Positions 32,141-44,609 of a DNA stretch of 50,013 nucleotides are shown one piece after another; positions within the stretch are counted from its first letter, which is position 1; each line of letters begins with the position of its first letter. Both the position numbers and the translations under genes were made by a program. Below the pieces are notes generated by a model, which saw only the letters and a program-made list of their open reading frames with translations, made no database searches and had not been told where the DNA came from. The stretch spans positions 489,628-539,640 of the forward strand of contig NMRA01000302.1 in the NCBI GenBank assembly GCA_002633005.1. Direction: 5' to 3'. This stretch comes from Phoronis australis (lineage: Eukaryota; Phoronida; Phoronidae).

Positions 32141-35100
32141 AAGCAATAAGCACGAGAAGAATTTTCAATCATGGCTGCCGTAGTTTGCATAATCTGTACA
32201 AATTCTCAATGTATCCACCTCTAAAGTAGCCTCATAAAATTCACTGGCCATACAAACATGGGTGAAAACATAAACTAATTTACCAGCAGTACGTAGTGAG
32301 GAAGTTATAATCAGAAATAGAATTTTGCATAATGGCGGCCTTCATTTGCACATTTAAAGTAATGATCAGGGTTGCCATAGTTAGATACCAGCTAAAATGC
32401 TTCACGGGTGTTACATAGCCATGAAACAAAGAAGAAAACTCATACTACCGAACATTCTTAGGAACTCCTTTCTGGCTGCTGGATTAAATTGAAACTTCCA
32501 CAGTTCTAAGTACTAAAAAATTATTTCTTGTAATGTGCTGCGAGATCAGAGTATCATTTTTCAAATTATAAACTGATATAGAGCAGATAACTCCAGCATA
32601 TCAAAGTGATTACTTTTGTAAATTGCGAAAGCAAAACGCCTTTTCAACACAGTCGCTTATCAGAATTCTCAAACATGGATCATCGACACAAACTTGTGAC
32701 CTGTAAGTTACGAGTTCGAGTTGGAAATTGCGAACTTCATTTGCATTGGAAGGACATTACAATGACCACTGGTAAAGCAACATAAAAAACTCAATCGCAT
32801 GAAAACTGCATACAGTAAACATCGCGGTCTGTCACGCATAAGTTGGATTTTCGCTCAAATCGAACGAAGTTCTGCTGTACAGTAATTATTGTTCTAGTTC
32901 GTACAATTCTTCCTACGGGGGTAGCATTTTGCTTAGTTCGTGTCAAATCTCTTAATTCTGACTTTAACTCAAAAGCACACTCTGGATAGGTAGCAGTTTG
33001 GGTGAACACCATAGTTTTTGAAGAGTGCAGATGGGTTTTGAGATGTGGCTGTCTGTATAGCTTCATGCCAATCTCTTACTGTGCTTAGTAGGCGGATGCC
33101 TTGAATGTTGTAATTGTGTGAAGATGTTATTAAACAGATTATTATTTAAAACTACTTATTCTTATTAAAATGACATGAATTTCAGTTGTCAGATCTCTTG
33201 TATTAATATATGGGCCCGACTTTCAATGTCTTGCTAATTTCATTTTAATAAGAGTAAATCATTTTACATAATAAGGTGTTATTGCCGTTTTTTAATTACT
33301 TTTTGGTATTTTGTCATGGGTACCATCAAAAGTTACATAGGAAATATTCAGCACTAATGTCTTTTGTTATTGCCGTAGTCGTCTGATTTATCATTATCAG
33401 CATTTGCATAAATTAGTTACCCCATAAGATAGTGTTAAATAAATTGTAAGACAAAATAGAGTTCATAAACTAGGCGCTACTTTGCAAAATTGGTGTCACG
33501 TTTTTGTGAGATAATATCTATCTTCGTTGTACTTTTATTCTCAGTGAAGTTTTTGTTGGGGTGCTATGGAGTCAGCCTGTAGGATAAATGACAGCAGAGT
33601 CGGTAGGTGGCTCCTTGTGAAGGTTTGGTCTGTGTCGGTGACTGAGTCGGTTACGAGGTCAAAGTTAATCTGGTTTACCAGAGAACCAGAGAAGGCCTCT
33701 AGAATGGCATCACCAAAATTTATAAAAAAGAATTCTGAATTGAAAATCAGCTGTGCCTGTCACTGTGGCCATCACGGTTAAGCCGAGGTAGCCTACATGT
33801 ACTTGTACTTTTTTGCCCGTAAGGGGGCAGGGAGATCTGTATCCAGAAGGGCTGGGTGGTTTGGAGCTGTGCCGCCCACTTGCATGTGTTTTACGGACAC
33901 AACAATTGCTCTGGTCCATAACTGGTGTTTGGTCTACGGTATTGAAATTTTTCCACAGTGGCCATGAGTTAAAAATAGGGGCTCGGGTCTGTAGATTCGG
34001 ATCACCGCATATTCGGTGCCAGATGATATGGGGTGGAATGTTTTCACCCGTCGCCGGGTAGTGCTGCTCTCATATCTTAGAGAAATCGTATGTCGATCAA
34101 ATAGTTGTACGACCGGTACTTTAAAGTGACACAATCGACTACGAGAAAGCGCTTTTATGAACCCTAGTCTGGCAACCAGACCCTGTTGGCATTGGGTTCT
34201 GGCCAGGAACCTGTTTATTACTTATTGGTCAATGAAGGACGTGAACCGCCCGGTGCTCAGTAAAGCATGGGTCTGTGCTTAGAGCGAATCGAGTGATTCA
34301 CTGAGGAGTGATTCACGTATATGTATCACGAAAATTTCGACCATCTCCCCGGGGTTACCAAAATGTGAGTCAGTTTTTTAACCAAAGCTAATTTACTAGG
34401 CCTGAGAGGTATTCGGTTAAATATGTGTCTGATCGATCGAAGGAATGTACGCCAAGGGGCGGGGACCGTAATTAAGCTCACTCTCGCTCTAAACACTGGT
34501 GGATCTAGAATGCCGCTATTGGGAAAGCAATCACAGGGCGAAGATCAGGTTGTCCGCAAAGCTACTTAAAACGGCGTGCCGGTGGCGTTTTTTGGCCTTG
34601 TCTCGGAAGGAGAGAGGTCCCGAGCTACCTTCGTGGGATCCCTATGGTGAAGTCGTAGAACTGAAACACCGTAAGCATGCATGCGTTTTCTGGACACAAA
34701 TCGAATTTTGATTTAGCCCACTGAACGTTATGAAATCAGTGTTCCGACAGTGTAGGCCTAGGTGTGATTTGGGGGCATGGAAACGCCTAGCAGTTCGTCA
34801 TTGTTTTGACATTAGGTTATACAAGTTGGTTTGTCATGGTGAACATAGTCTCGATCTATGATGGACTGTCAGTTTTCACTGAAGACCAAAATCACTTCTC
34901 ATGTAAATAAGAAGGAACGCCGGTTTATTGCCTTTTTATATTTTTTATTAAAAAGTTTAAATGTGTGTCTTTCAATAACTGTTTCTCAGTTACGTTATTC
35001 TCAAATCATGAAACGGCGTATTCTATTTCCATGCAAATAAGTCGGTGAATAACAGACTGGCCGGTGTTCCCTATCCAGTTTTACTGAATTTGAAAATGAC

Positions 35101-35380
35101 AGTTTATGAAGTCGGCCATAGCAGCCCCTGACCGATGTGTTAGCAGCATGGTCGCCGCAAACTAAACATTTTGGTCTTCCAATATACGGAATGCCAAAGC
35201 AGAAAAATCCAGAACACATGTTTTCTATGCAAGATTTAAAAACAAGTCAAAACATTATTTTTATTTTGAAGGATCAAAAATAAATGCCTCGGCAAAACCA
35301 GACTTAGTGCTTTTCACTTGTGCAAGAAAATCCACTTTTCACTCTGCAAGATTAAAAAAACAGCTCAAGACCAAAAAGTT
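32141..35380. other. Long stretch without recognisable genes
   Basis: Only short open frames, none with a motif I recognise. The sequence is AT-rich to about 33.5 kb and more GC-balanced after. No tandem or inverted structure stood out. Confidence 0.35.
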
Positions 35381-35387
35381 ATATCCT

Positions 35388-35860
35388 CAGGACCGAAAAT
35401 TTAACACATCAGGACCAAAATTTAACACGCCAGGGCTGAGTTGCATTAAGCTTCAAAAGTTATTCTCTGGGGCCTGTTCCAAGAAACTGACTTAAGTTCA
35501 TTTTTGACTTAAGTTTAAGATTTGTCTTAAATTCCAAACTTTGAGACTTCCACATTTGGTAAGTTAGTCAAAATTAAGACAAAACTTCTGTCAAACACTT
35601 AAATCAAACTCATAATCTCTATTTTGAATTGGTTTTCAGACAACTTTAACTTATATTTTAAAATTTACTGAAATGTAAGACTTGTCTTTGCTAAGTCAGT
35701 TTTGTTGGATTGTTGCATGACGTCAGGTGCATAAATTGTTCAACAATAAAAACGTGGCGCATGATAATGCGACGTCATTGTTGATATAGGCCTACGGCGT
35801 ATAACTTTTATGCGACCGTAAATTTAATACGTCAGGACTGAAAATTTATCATGGCATAAA
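35388..35860. repeat. Degenerate repeats of AGGACCGAAAATTTAACAC
   Basis: Copies at about 35388, 35408 and 35827 (last diverged: cgtcaggactgaaaatttatc). The same motif appears in opposite orientation at 45859, 45885 and 45927. Confidence 0.6.
35476..35712. mobile_element. Miniature element with TCCAAGAAACTGACTTA-type ends
   Basis: Left end ttccaagaaactgacttaag, right end ctaagtcagttttgttgga; imperfect inverted repeats of about 18 bp around an AT-rich non-coding core with repeated gacttaagt-like phrases. Confidence 0.6.
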
Positions 35861-35944
35861 ATGTTCATGCCAAGCGACCACGTGACCATCCACAAGCATC
35901 GACCCCTCAAAGGGATCACGCCGGTACTAGGTACACTGACAACA

Positions 35945-36479
35945 CGCTGCTTCCCTGCGTGTCGCTAGGTGGTAGAGAGCACGCAGGTGTCATTCAATTT
36001 TCGTCAGGAATTTTTTTTACACCGCCGTTTCTGATTGGCTGTTCGAATTCTCAATAGGTAGCGCCTTACGCAAACAAACTGGCATGACTGATGGAGGAAA
36101 TGCAATTGTGGTCTGTTCCGGGTACAGACAAATCCGGTGCTTAATTCATGACGTTCAAGAAGTGTGAGTCCCAGAAAATTGTGGTTGCGCCTTTTAGGAG
36201 TACATCTCTCTACTATCGCTGACTTACGTTTATGTTGCTGTCCTGTATTCACACGGTATAAGTAGCACACCGGTTAATGTGTGTTTATTGTAGTGCTTCA
36301 AGCACGCGGCTGTAAAAACGAAATAGTTGCAGTTACGCCACTTGTATGACGAGGGTGATAATTGTTCCTGGTCCGCCATTTTCTTTCATTGTTGAAGATA
36401 ACCAATGACTGCCGAGGTTACATCAACCAGTAATGAAGCGCGTGCTACCTGCGTGTTCTCTACACGCAGGGAACCAGCG
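35945..36479. mobile_element. 535-bp MITE whose terminal repeats each hold a hairpin
   Basis: Left terminus CGCTGCTTCCCTGCGTGT (35945-35962) and right terminus ACACGCAGGGAACCAGCG (36462-36479) are inverted. Each end also folds on itself: left ccctgcgtgt...gcacgcagg, right CCTGCGTGT-tctct-ACACGCAGG, a perfect 9-bp stem. A partial second copy lies at 30800-30959. Confidence 0.75.
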
Positions 36480-37740
36480 AGGGTCATTTACTACGTAAGT
36501 CAACACGGCGTGTATTATCTTACTCATATGGAGTACATTAGCCTGCGCGAAAGTAGTTCACTTCTATCCTTTTGCTCGGTAGACGGCGCTTTTGTAAACA
36601 TGGTGGCTCGCGATTTCTGATTTAGGCGTTTCTGAATCAAATTGTAAATGTTACTGAACAACTGTTGTAAATGCCCACTGAGATCAATTTCCGAACCGGG
36701 AATCTAACTGGGGCCAGTCATGTACGCCTGTGCGGTTGTACTTGCATAAAATGTGAGTGAAAAGGGGTCTGAATTGAAGGTAAATTGGTGATTTTCCACA
36801 CATCGCTGAGACTGTGGCCGCTTGGACTTCGACTTCAGAGTTCAGTCTTATCACACCTAACTACTTTGGAAACAAGTCGGATATAATGTTTCCTGGTTTT
36901 GAGAATGACGCTATCAACATGTTGCAATATTTACTTCACTGCAGGTTCACTAGTTATACTAGCTCACAGCGTCAGACTGCTAGTATTATAGCCAGACGGA
37001 ACACATGCAAATGTCTATAGACTTGACCAGGCGAATACACGTGTTGTTAGTCACTTTATACTAGGGAAAAATGGGCAATGAACAACAGGACAAGGATATG
37101 GTCGAAAAAAGTTGATGAATGTAACAACTGAATGACATTCCTATTATTCAGTGGATTAGACAGTGACCACCGTCTCTAACTGGCATTTCGTTTTGTTCAA
37201 AACTCACACTGCTGCTGAAATCAGCAAGAATGGATGCCATCAATCTCATTGCTCAGTCTTAAAAAAATGTACTAATGGATTGATTCGCCATCTGTTTCTA
37301 AGAAGCCAACAGGAGCAAACAGTTAGTTGACTATGGGCATTCAGTATCTGAGAATTATCAACACGCCAACCCTTTCTTATCAAACATGTCTAAAGATTCA
37401 ACCGAGCAACTTGATTGGAAACTGTTGTTTAAAATCAGTACATCTTTGGATGACCTTTGTAAGACTTCAGAAAAAGTGTGCTTAGACTTCCCATGAGGAA
37501 CCTGGATGAAGCCGCTTCTTTGGAAAATTGTGAAATGAAGTGGAAAATCGTCCACATGGGCACTTCATGTCATTCACTACATATTGGTATGACTAAGAGT
37601 GAATTCACTGTAGCCATAATGTATGGGATACATGTAGATGTTTGCCAAAAACCCTCAACTCTGTGCTGTACAGAGGCTATTGCCTGCTGCGTGCATTCGT
37701 CACCATGCTGGCAATGATGTATGTTTGAACATTTTTCATG
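36480..37740. other. Degenerate coding-like stretch, unassigned
   Basis: Plus-strand frames give runs such as ENYQHANPFLSNMSKDS and LDWKLLFKISTSLDDLC around 37340-37490, then stops. Another open frame lies at 36814-37020. This could be a decayed transposase or gene fragment, but I recognise no family and assign no function. Confidence 0.3.
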
Positions 37741-39464
37741 GCAACAGATCCATCACGTTTACAGCTTATAATTGTTTTTAACATATATTTTTAGCATAGG
37801 TGACAAATTTGATGATAGCAATTAGATAGGTGATTAAAAGTTCTCCAGATTGAGACATCCTCCAAAATTCAGAACACAGAAATCATTGCTAAAATTTATT
37901 TTTTTCATTTTGAAATTTGAGGCGTGAGTGATTTTTGTATTTTCGCACTTTTCAAATTCCTAACGTTATGGTGTATAGCATAACAGGTTGCAAGATTACT
38001 CTTGTAAGTTCATAAAAAGTGACTCTCATGACAAACATTTAATAAATTGTTACCATTCCCCTTGAATTTCTGACTGACAATTGTGTGGATTTCAAAAAAT
38101 TGTGACAAGCTCCCACTTTGAACGAAATAGTTATTCACTGTCCCAAACTAGAGAATTTTTGCGTAATTAATTTTTGAAATTCTTACGTAGTTAACTGTAA
38201 AACTGATGGATGACTGTTCTGTTTATGAGCGGATCTGCTTTAAGAAAAAAGTTTGTAAAAGTGATGACAATTTATTGTTTAAGTTTGATCTTAAGTGATA
38301 GTGTGGTAGCTTTCACCAGCTTTAAAAATGTCAGTGACAAAAGGTAGAAATCATAAGTGACAACAGAAATCAATAGACCATTTCAGTTAATGACTCTGAA
38401 GCAGATGATAGTGGCAGTACCCATGTGGTTAAAGAGTCATGACATAATGCTTTCAATATAAAAATCTTGAGGGACTCTCTGATATGTAAGCTACAAGTGT
38501 TTTTCTCACAAGAAATGATGTTTGTGTGTTGTTAAAATCAGTTGCATACTGAGTTAGCCTCTGAATGATCTCAGTGCTTCATATGGTTAAGGGGGTTTTG
38601 ATCAAAGAATAATATTTATTTTAATTGGCTAGACTGATACATACCAAGGGAACTTGTGCCATGTGATAAAAAGTTATTGTTTACATATGTTTTGGAAAAA
38701 ATAAATGGTTTAACGAGATCATGAAATGTTACAATTGTGTCTTTAGCATCTAACGTCAATGTATAATACAGGATTACTTTTACATAAACATTTAAAATGT
38801 TATAGATTTTGGATTTCCTACATGTATGTACAGTTAAGGTTAAGAATGCATGCCTACATGATGTTCTCTGCTTATTTGTTGCTTTGATAACACTATCACT
38901 GATGGTGTTACTCCATCAAAAATAAAAAGGCAATTTTGACAGTAAAATCACCCATGAAAATCTTATTTTAATGATGTGGATTTCTGACTCTGTCCCAATT
39001 TTTGTACTTGAGGATGACCTAAAAGGGCTGCTGGGTTCCTTGTTAATACCAGGTTGTCGTATCTCTTGGGAGGCATTTTTATTTAGTGCATCCGTATGGA
39101 ATAAATTGATATTTTTGATTATTTTTTGGCAGCTTTTCAAGATTTCCGTAAAACTTCCAGGCTCAGATTTGGAAATTCTTGGTATGAGAAAAGGCATAAA
39201 AATTGATGCTGTGAAACCTGTTGTGATACGAATAGTTTTTATTGAAAGTGAGATGTGATTGAAAGTATTTTTTATCTGCATTAAACTCATCATTCTAACA
39301 CAACGTGTCCTTCGTTGATTATCACAATTGCCTCGTTGGAAGTTAATTCCTTGTTTTGGAAGCTAATTCCTTGTTTTGCAAGCGTTTCACACCATCAGTT
39401 GTTGATGTCAGAGCCTCAGGGTTAGCATAGTTATATACTTGATAATTTCATTTTGTTATATCAC
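37741..39464. other. AT-rich non-coding stretch
   Basis: No supported gene. Open frames on opposite strands at about 38916-39293 overlap and show no recognisable motif. An unstructured repeat (ccttgttttg(g/c)aagc) occurs at about 39350-39382. Confidence 0.35.
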
Positions 39465-39465
39465 T

Positions 39466-39521
39466 AATAGCTCACTTGCGGGTTTCTAGCTATTAAATGT
39501 GACGTCACCGGAAATAGGGCA
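39466..39521 (+). repeat. Left terminal inverted repeat of the ISL2EU-type element
   Basis: aatagctcacttgcgggtt then TGTGACGTCACCGGAAATAG. The inverse is at 44535-44608 with a longer spacer between the two blocks. Confidence 0.75.
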
Positions 39522-39587
39522 AGATCCTCCATTTTGTCTTGTCCCTGCATTGCTATGGTTACAAGCGCTAAATTGTTCTGAGATTTT

Positions 39588-41165
39588 ATGGAGAATTTTA
39601 TGCTTAAAACGTTACCTCAACTGAAGAGGTGGTTGATGGATCGTGGGATAACTGTAAACGGATGGAGAAAAGGTGAACTTGTCAAGTTGTGCGAAGCTGT
39701 GAACGGACTGAATTTGGAACTGGACCCGGACATGAAAATGGACAACGATATAGCAGCGACGATCGGTGAAATTTTAACTGAAGCTGGCTACCCTGGTAAC
39801 GACCCTTTCGCTGACGAATCACTGGACTATGTTTTTAAGGACATCCCAAAAATTGGCTTGTATGACATTTTCAATTATTTGATCTGTTCGAAAGCAAGAT
39901 TCGACAACAGAAAACTGAGAGCCTATAAAAGACTATAGACTGTTCGCTGACGGCCACGTTCTCGATCTGCAACTCTCGTCAGTCAGTAGAGACAGCGAAA
40001 TATCTCTCTTTGTGTCCAAAGTAAAACCAACCCAACGTGACAAGACTTATATGAAGCGTGACCATTACAGACTGTGGGTTATTGTGAACAAGGACCCAGT
40101 TTACATACACGCTGCCTGGTGTGAATGTCCGGGGGGGTAAGTTGACACACTGTGATAGATCTAGCTGGAGGAATATACATTTTGCAGACAATTACTTGAT
40201 GATACGAAATGATAATGATTTTAAAATCATAATGTTGAACAAATTAATATTGAGCAAGTTAAAAAAGCCAACTTTAGAAATGAAATTGAGATCAAGAATA
40301 GTCCCCGACGGGGGGAGCACTCATATAGATAGTCCATCTGGGATGTGCCTCTTAGATGTTTTTTGTTCACGGCACATGCCGAACACAAGGCTGTTTTTTA
40401 TTGAGGTCCTTCCAAATAGCCTAAATGTCTGAAAATATTGTTTTAAGGTACGAAAACATAAATACGATATTTGTGTTGGCTTAATGCCTTGTGGGTTCCC
40501 TGCAGGGTAATGTAACATGCTGCAGCATCATATGTTGTTGCCCAGCACTGCGTTATGATTGTTCTGCACTATGTTTAAATGTAAATATTGCAAATAAAGG
40601 ATTGAGTAATCAGTTTTGATGTATTTATTTTTTACCCTGCAGGTCTGATGGTGCATGTCGTCATGTGGGAGCGGCCTCATACGAGATTGAGGCATTTGAG
40701 GAGAAGTCATGTACNGAAAGTGTGGCAAGAGACCTGTACTACAGGGCTAATAGGATCAAACACTCACGGATGAAAATTGTGGAAAAGGGCCTTACCATCT
40801 GCAACGACAAACCCTACATTGGATGCTCCGTTGATGGGGTGGTGTCTTGCAACTGCCATGAGTCTTGTCTCCTGGAGATTAAGTGTCCTTTTAGCCTGAG
40901 GACATTGCATCCAAGGGATGCAATTTTGAGAAAAGGAGTCACCGAGGTGGATGGGATCCTTCATTGTGGACCCGAATGTGTATATTATGCCCAAATTCAA
41001 GGGCAGCTGGGTATAACAGGACTGAACTCGTGTTAATTGGTAGTGTATACAAAAAAGGGTATACAGTCTGTTCTTGTAGATTTCAATAAGGATTACTTTG
41101 ACAACATGATGAAAACAATTGACGAATTCTACAGAACGCATGTCATTCCAGCTATGTCGAAATAG
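39588..41165 (+). pseudogene. SAP-like/SWIM/YqaJ nuclease gene of the transposon (two exons, broken)
   Basis: The N-terminus (MENFMLKTLPQLKRWLMDRG) is a SAP-like DNA-binding start. After a frameshift at about 39933 the frame resumes at YRLFADGHVLDLQLSS and reaches a SWIM zinc finger split by an intron: CECPGG ends exon 1 at 40136 (donor gtaagt), and exon 2 starts at 40643 with SDGACRH, together CxCx6CxH. Exon 2 then encodes a YqaJ/lambda-exonuclease-like domain with IGCSVDGVV and LEIKCPFSL, the D...ExK metal site, and YYAQIQGQLGITGL. A TAA interrupts the domain at 41034. The frame stays recognisable to PAMSK-stop at 41165. In this family the nuclease is thought to assist transposition. The N at 40715 does not break the frame. 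Confidence 0.75.
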
Positions 41166-42201
41166 GATATGTACTCGATGTTAATCCTACTTGCAAGAGA
41201 TGTAAATCCAACAGTTTCCTAATAAATGTACTGATTTGTAAATTTCTGCCTCATCACTCAAGAAAAAATGTTTGAGGGAGGATCCAGGACTTTATGTATG
41301 TGAGGTCAAAGTTGCTGGAACCAAATTTACAGGTGTTACTGTTGAAAATACAGTAGACTTTAAAGTCGACAAATGGTAAATGTATAATTACTAGCGGGTC
41401 ACTATGAAGTATTACACAGAATTTGGCAGCCCGCAAATAAGATTCGAGTGTCCTGTGAAGTTGGGAACACACATTTACTAGAAAGGCTTGTCAATTATAA
41501 AAAATCTGGTTGTTGGATTAACTTGGGGAACCTCAGTAATTGCATGTAGTTCACTCATGCATCATGTTGAATTTTTTTAATTTGCTTTCGAACTTCTGCG
41601 CCATGTCGGAAACAACAATTTAATAATTAAATTCATACATGTCTATTATTCGCAGAGAGCTATGTCCTCGACAAAACACGATATTTAGTGAATCACCACG
41701 GGGTTCCTCAAGTGATAATTGACGCCTTCGTTAACAAACATAACGCCAAATTGTAGTGAGAGACCGCCCGGAGTTGGGATATGGTGCAACTCTTGATGGT
41801 CTGGGCTCAACAGAAAACCAAAGTTCAACTGTATGTCTACACCAAAGTAATAAACGAGAGTAATTCTACTTGCTACGTCAGCTGCAGGTATCACTATCTC
41901 TTTTATGACCCATTGTGCAACTGGGCACAGCTTTTTCAAATTAATGTAGATATGCCAGTGGAGTGTGAGCCCTTGAGGTCTCTGTCAAGTCTTCACGACA
42001 ATTCTACATTATGATGCCCGTAGCAATTTGCAATGTGTTCACAGGTTACTGATTCAACAGCATTATGAGAACCTAAATAATGATTATGTGTAGTTACATC
42101 ATTAGTTTCCACAATGACTTACTAAAATACATGTTACTACAGCTAGCAATATATTCTACGGCACTGACATTCGACAACACATTGCAAAATGTATTTGACA
42201 T
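41166..42201. other. Spacer between the two transposon genes
   Basis: AT-rich sequence between convergent genes, probably both 3' UTRs. Open frames at 41685-41939 (minus) and 41781-42014 (plus) overlap and show no recognisable domain. Confidence 0.4.
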
Positions 42202-44440
42202 TCACTTGACCAAAGGCTTGTCCAAGTTGCACAGAGCAGCAGTTACAAACACAATCTGGTCCATCGCAGATAACAAATTCAAAGGTATAACAGTTGACAA
42301 TATCTTAAACTGCTTCATGCGCCCAATAGCTCTTTCCACGTGAATGCGAGCTCTTGCTATTCTTCTCGTCTGTGTTGCAGCCCTATTGCTCAGCTGACAA
42401 CCACTAGCAAAAGGTGGAATATTTAGAGTTGCACCACGAAGTGCCAACAAGTCTCTTATCAGGAACCCTCGATCGGCCATGATATCATCCCCATATTCAA
42501 CGTAGTCCAGAAACCCTGACGACTCAACAATTTTCTTGTTTGAGGCTGATCCAGTCCATAATGAGGAAATAAAACAAAAGGCTCCAGTTGGAGCAATGGC
42601 TACGAGAGCCTTAATGGTGTTATGATGGTTATAGGAAGACCACGTGATTCTTTGAGATGATGGGATGCTTGGCCGATGAATAAAAAGTTCTGTGCAATCT
42701 ATAATTGCTCGTGTCTTCTTAAAAGGCTTAAAACATTCTGGTAAAGTATTGAGTGTTTGTTGCTTGTCTGGCCATCTGACAAGAAATTGCAATTCATGAT
42801 ACAACAAATTGATCCACGTGGTAAACACTCGACTGACCAAAGTCTGTGAAACACCAAAGAAATCCTCAAGTGCTTCTACATCCAATGCCCGCCGTACCCT
42901 AACCAGAGTCACTACCAATTCCTCAAACAGAGACAGTGTTCGCTGTGGTCCTCGTTTCTTGACATCACCCGAGACTTTGGGAAGCTGCTGTCTAGCTGCA
43001 CCTTCCTAGACGCACGGTGCTTGACAATATTGAAGACGAACATCAGACCTGACAAAGTGAGACCTGCAAATAAAACATAATTTCCAATATTTGGGTTTTA
43101 CATACACATCTGATCAATGTCAGGGTTTTTTCATTCATAAAGTGTCGGCTCATAAGGTGCTGGATTGATTGTTATTGTTGTGACATTGCAAAATCAAATA
43201 GATGCCTTTACCAGGATTTTTGTAAAATTAAGTCCATACCAAACATTGAGTTGACACCCACGATTGGCTAAATCCCTGAACCATAAGTTTTAAAGGAATC
43301 CATTTTAAGCACTGATGTGTTGTTGCTTTTCGTTTAACCACCACACCTAGATTTCCAAATGGGTACGATGTGTAAAATGTACTTACCAGTGTAGAATTTG
43401 CATGATTTATCATCCTTCTGAATGTCATCCATAAAAAGTTTGCGTTTGAGACATAAGCGGTCAGCCAGTTGAGTATCAGAGTACTTTCGAAGGTCATCAA
43501 AACAGATGTTTGTCTGACATCCAACCGAAGCAAAACCTGCAAAAACATTCAACAGAGATTTTTTAAAATAAACTGAGTTTAAAATACGACTGACTGGACC
43601 TAAAATTGGATTTTGGGTTTTACATTGACTTTTAAAATTAAAGTTCTTGCAGCAGCACTACATAATTTGTGATTTGATGCATCGCTGTTGCCCCTTCAAG
43701 ATTTTGAGTGAGTAAACATAGAGCAAGGAGGCTACTACCAGTGCAAATGTACTTGGGATAGTTGGTCCGCCAGTGGGGTGCGAGGTTCACCTGGGATTCA
43801 CTCACAAAAGAAAACTACGATTTTTCCAAGCAGTGGCCTGCGAATCCCACAAATTTCAAACAACGATTTCAACAAATTAAGCCCATAGTTGATATAACTC
43901 ACTTTTTGAGGACTTTTCATGGACAACAGGTGGCTCCACCTCCACTTCCACGGCAATATCAGCAGGTAAATGCTCATGTCCTATATCCAATAATTTCAAA
44001 TTATCTCCTGTACCATAGGTTGTAACACGTATAGCAGCGTAATTGTGATCTTGTATGTGGATTTCGTTGGCCACATGCACCACCGTAGGCTTTCGCTTTA
44101 CAGGGGTGTTCTCAGCTGAGCGCTGGGTCGGCGGCTTCCTCGCTCGCTTCCTTGTTGATCTGTCAACTTCAAGTTGTGTAACGGCAGCAGGGAGAGGATG
44201 TGGGTGTTCATCTGTCGGTCCTTTACCACCAACAAAATGTTTGGAGCATATTACGGTGTCCTTCGTGACCTTTTCGATCCCAAAGTGCTTCCTCCCGCAG
44301 CGAGAAATCCACAGTTTGCACTTGTCGAGGTTCGTTTTCGGCTTCGGGAAATTTATGAAAAATACTCCCTGCATGTGTTCTAGATGCGAATAGCGCGAAT
44401 CTGATTTACATGTTCCATAACAGCAATGCTTGTTTGGCAT
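42202..44440 (-). pseudogene. THAP/DDE transposase gene of the ISL2EU-type element (three exons, one frameshift)
   Basis: Exon 1 (44440-43903) encodes a THAP finger: MPNKHCCYGTCKSDSRY, then KCKLWISRCGR and VICSKHFVGGKGPT, followed by a basic stretch. Exon 2 (43536-43387) encodes SVGCQTNICFDDLRKYSD. Exon 3 starts at 43063 and holds the catalytic domain. Phases agree across both junctions (donors gtgagt and gtaagt; acceptors ttgcag). A one-base deletion near 43004 shifts the frame, which reopens at QQLPKVSGDVKKRGPQRTLS. From 42918 the DDE_4-type domain is intact: AIIDCTELFIHRPS (first D), DDIMADRGFLIRD (second D), HVERAIGRMKQFKIL (E). It ends KPLVK-stop. Cut-and-paste transposase of the ISL2EU/IS4-like group. 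Confidence 0.82.
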
Positions 44441-44534
44441 TTTTCACACTAAAAGAAAAAAAACTTCGAAGAAAACTGAACAGAATAGACCCAGCGAACT
44501 CATCGGGCATTTTGGCCAAACGACAAGCTTTCGC

Positions 44535-44608
44535 CCTAGTTCCGGTGACGTCACAGTTAAGTCTCGCAGAATCGCGCGATATTGTTAATAACTCGCAAAG
44601 GGACTATT
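44535..44608 (-). repeat. Right terminal inverted repeat of the ISL2EU-type element
   Basis: ctagttccggtgacgtcaca (44536-44555) and aactcgcaaagggactatt (44590-44608) mirror the left end. Confidence 0.75.
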
Positions 44609-44609
44609 G

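Larger units (their letters stand above)
39465..44609. mobile_element. ISL2EU-type DNA transposon, nearly full length, decayed
   Basis: A 5.1-kb element with two converging genes: a SAP-like/SWIM/YqaJ nuclease gene on plus (39588-41165) and a THAP/DDE transposase gene on minus (44440-42202). The ends match as inverted repeats in two blocks. An outer aatag...cttgcg(g/a)gtt lies at 39466 and inverted at 44608. An inner TGTGACGTCACCGGAAATAG lies at 39498, with its inverse ending at 44555 (cctagttccggtgacgtcaca). Pairing of a DDE transposase with a separate YqaJ-type nuclease is, as I recall, characteristic of the ISL2EU superfamily. Both genes carry disabling changes, so this copy is probably not autonomous. 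Confidence 0.8.

Noticed and set aside
33566-34140. Overlapping short open frames on both strands
   Set aside because: No motif and no consistent strand; left as non-coding.
38916-39293. 125-codon minus and 95-codon plus open frames
   Set aside because: They overlap on opposite strands in AT-rich sequence with no motif in either.
43228-43548. 106-codon minus-strand frame starting at 43548
   Set aside because: It is another frame over transposase exon 2 and its intron; the 43536-43387 exon has matching phases and splice sites.
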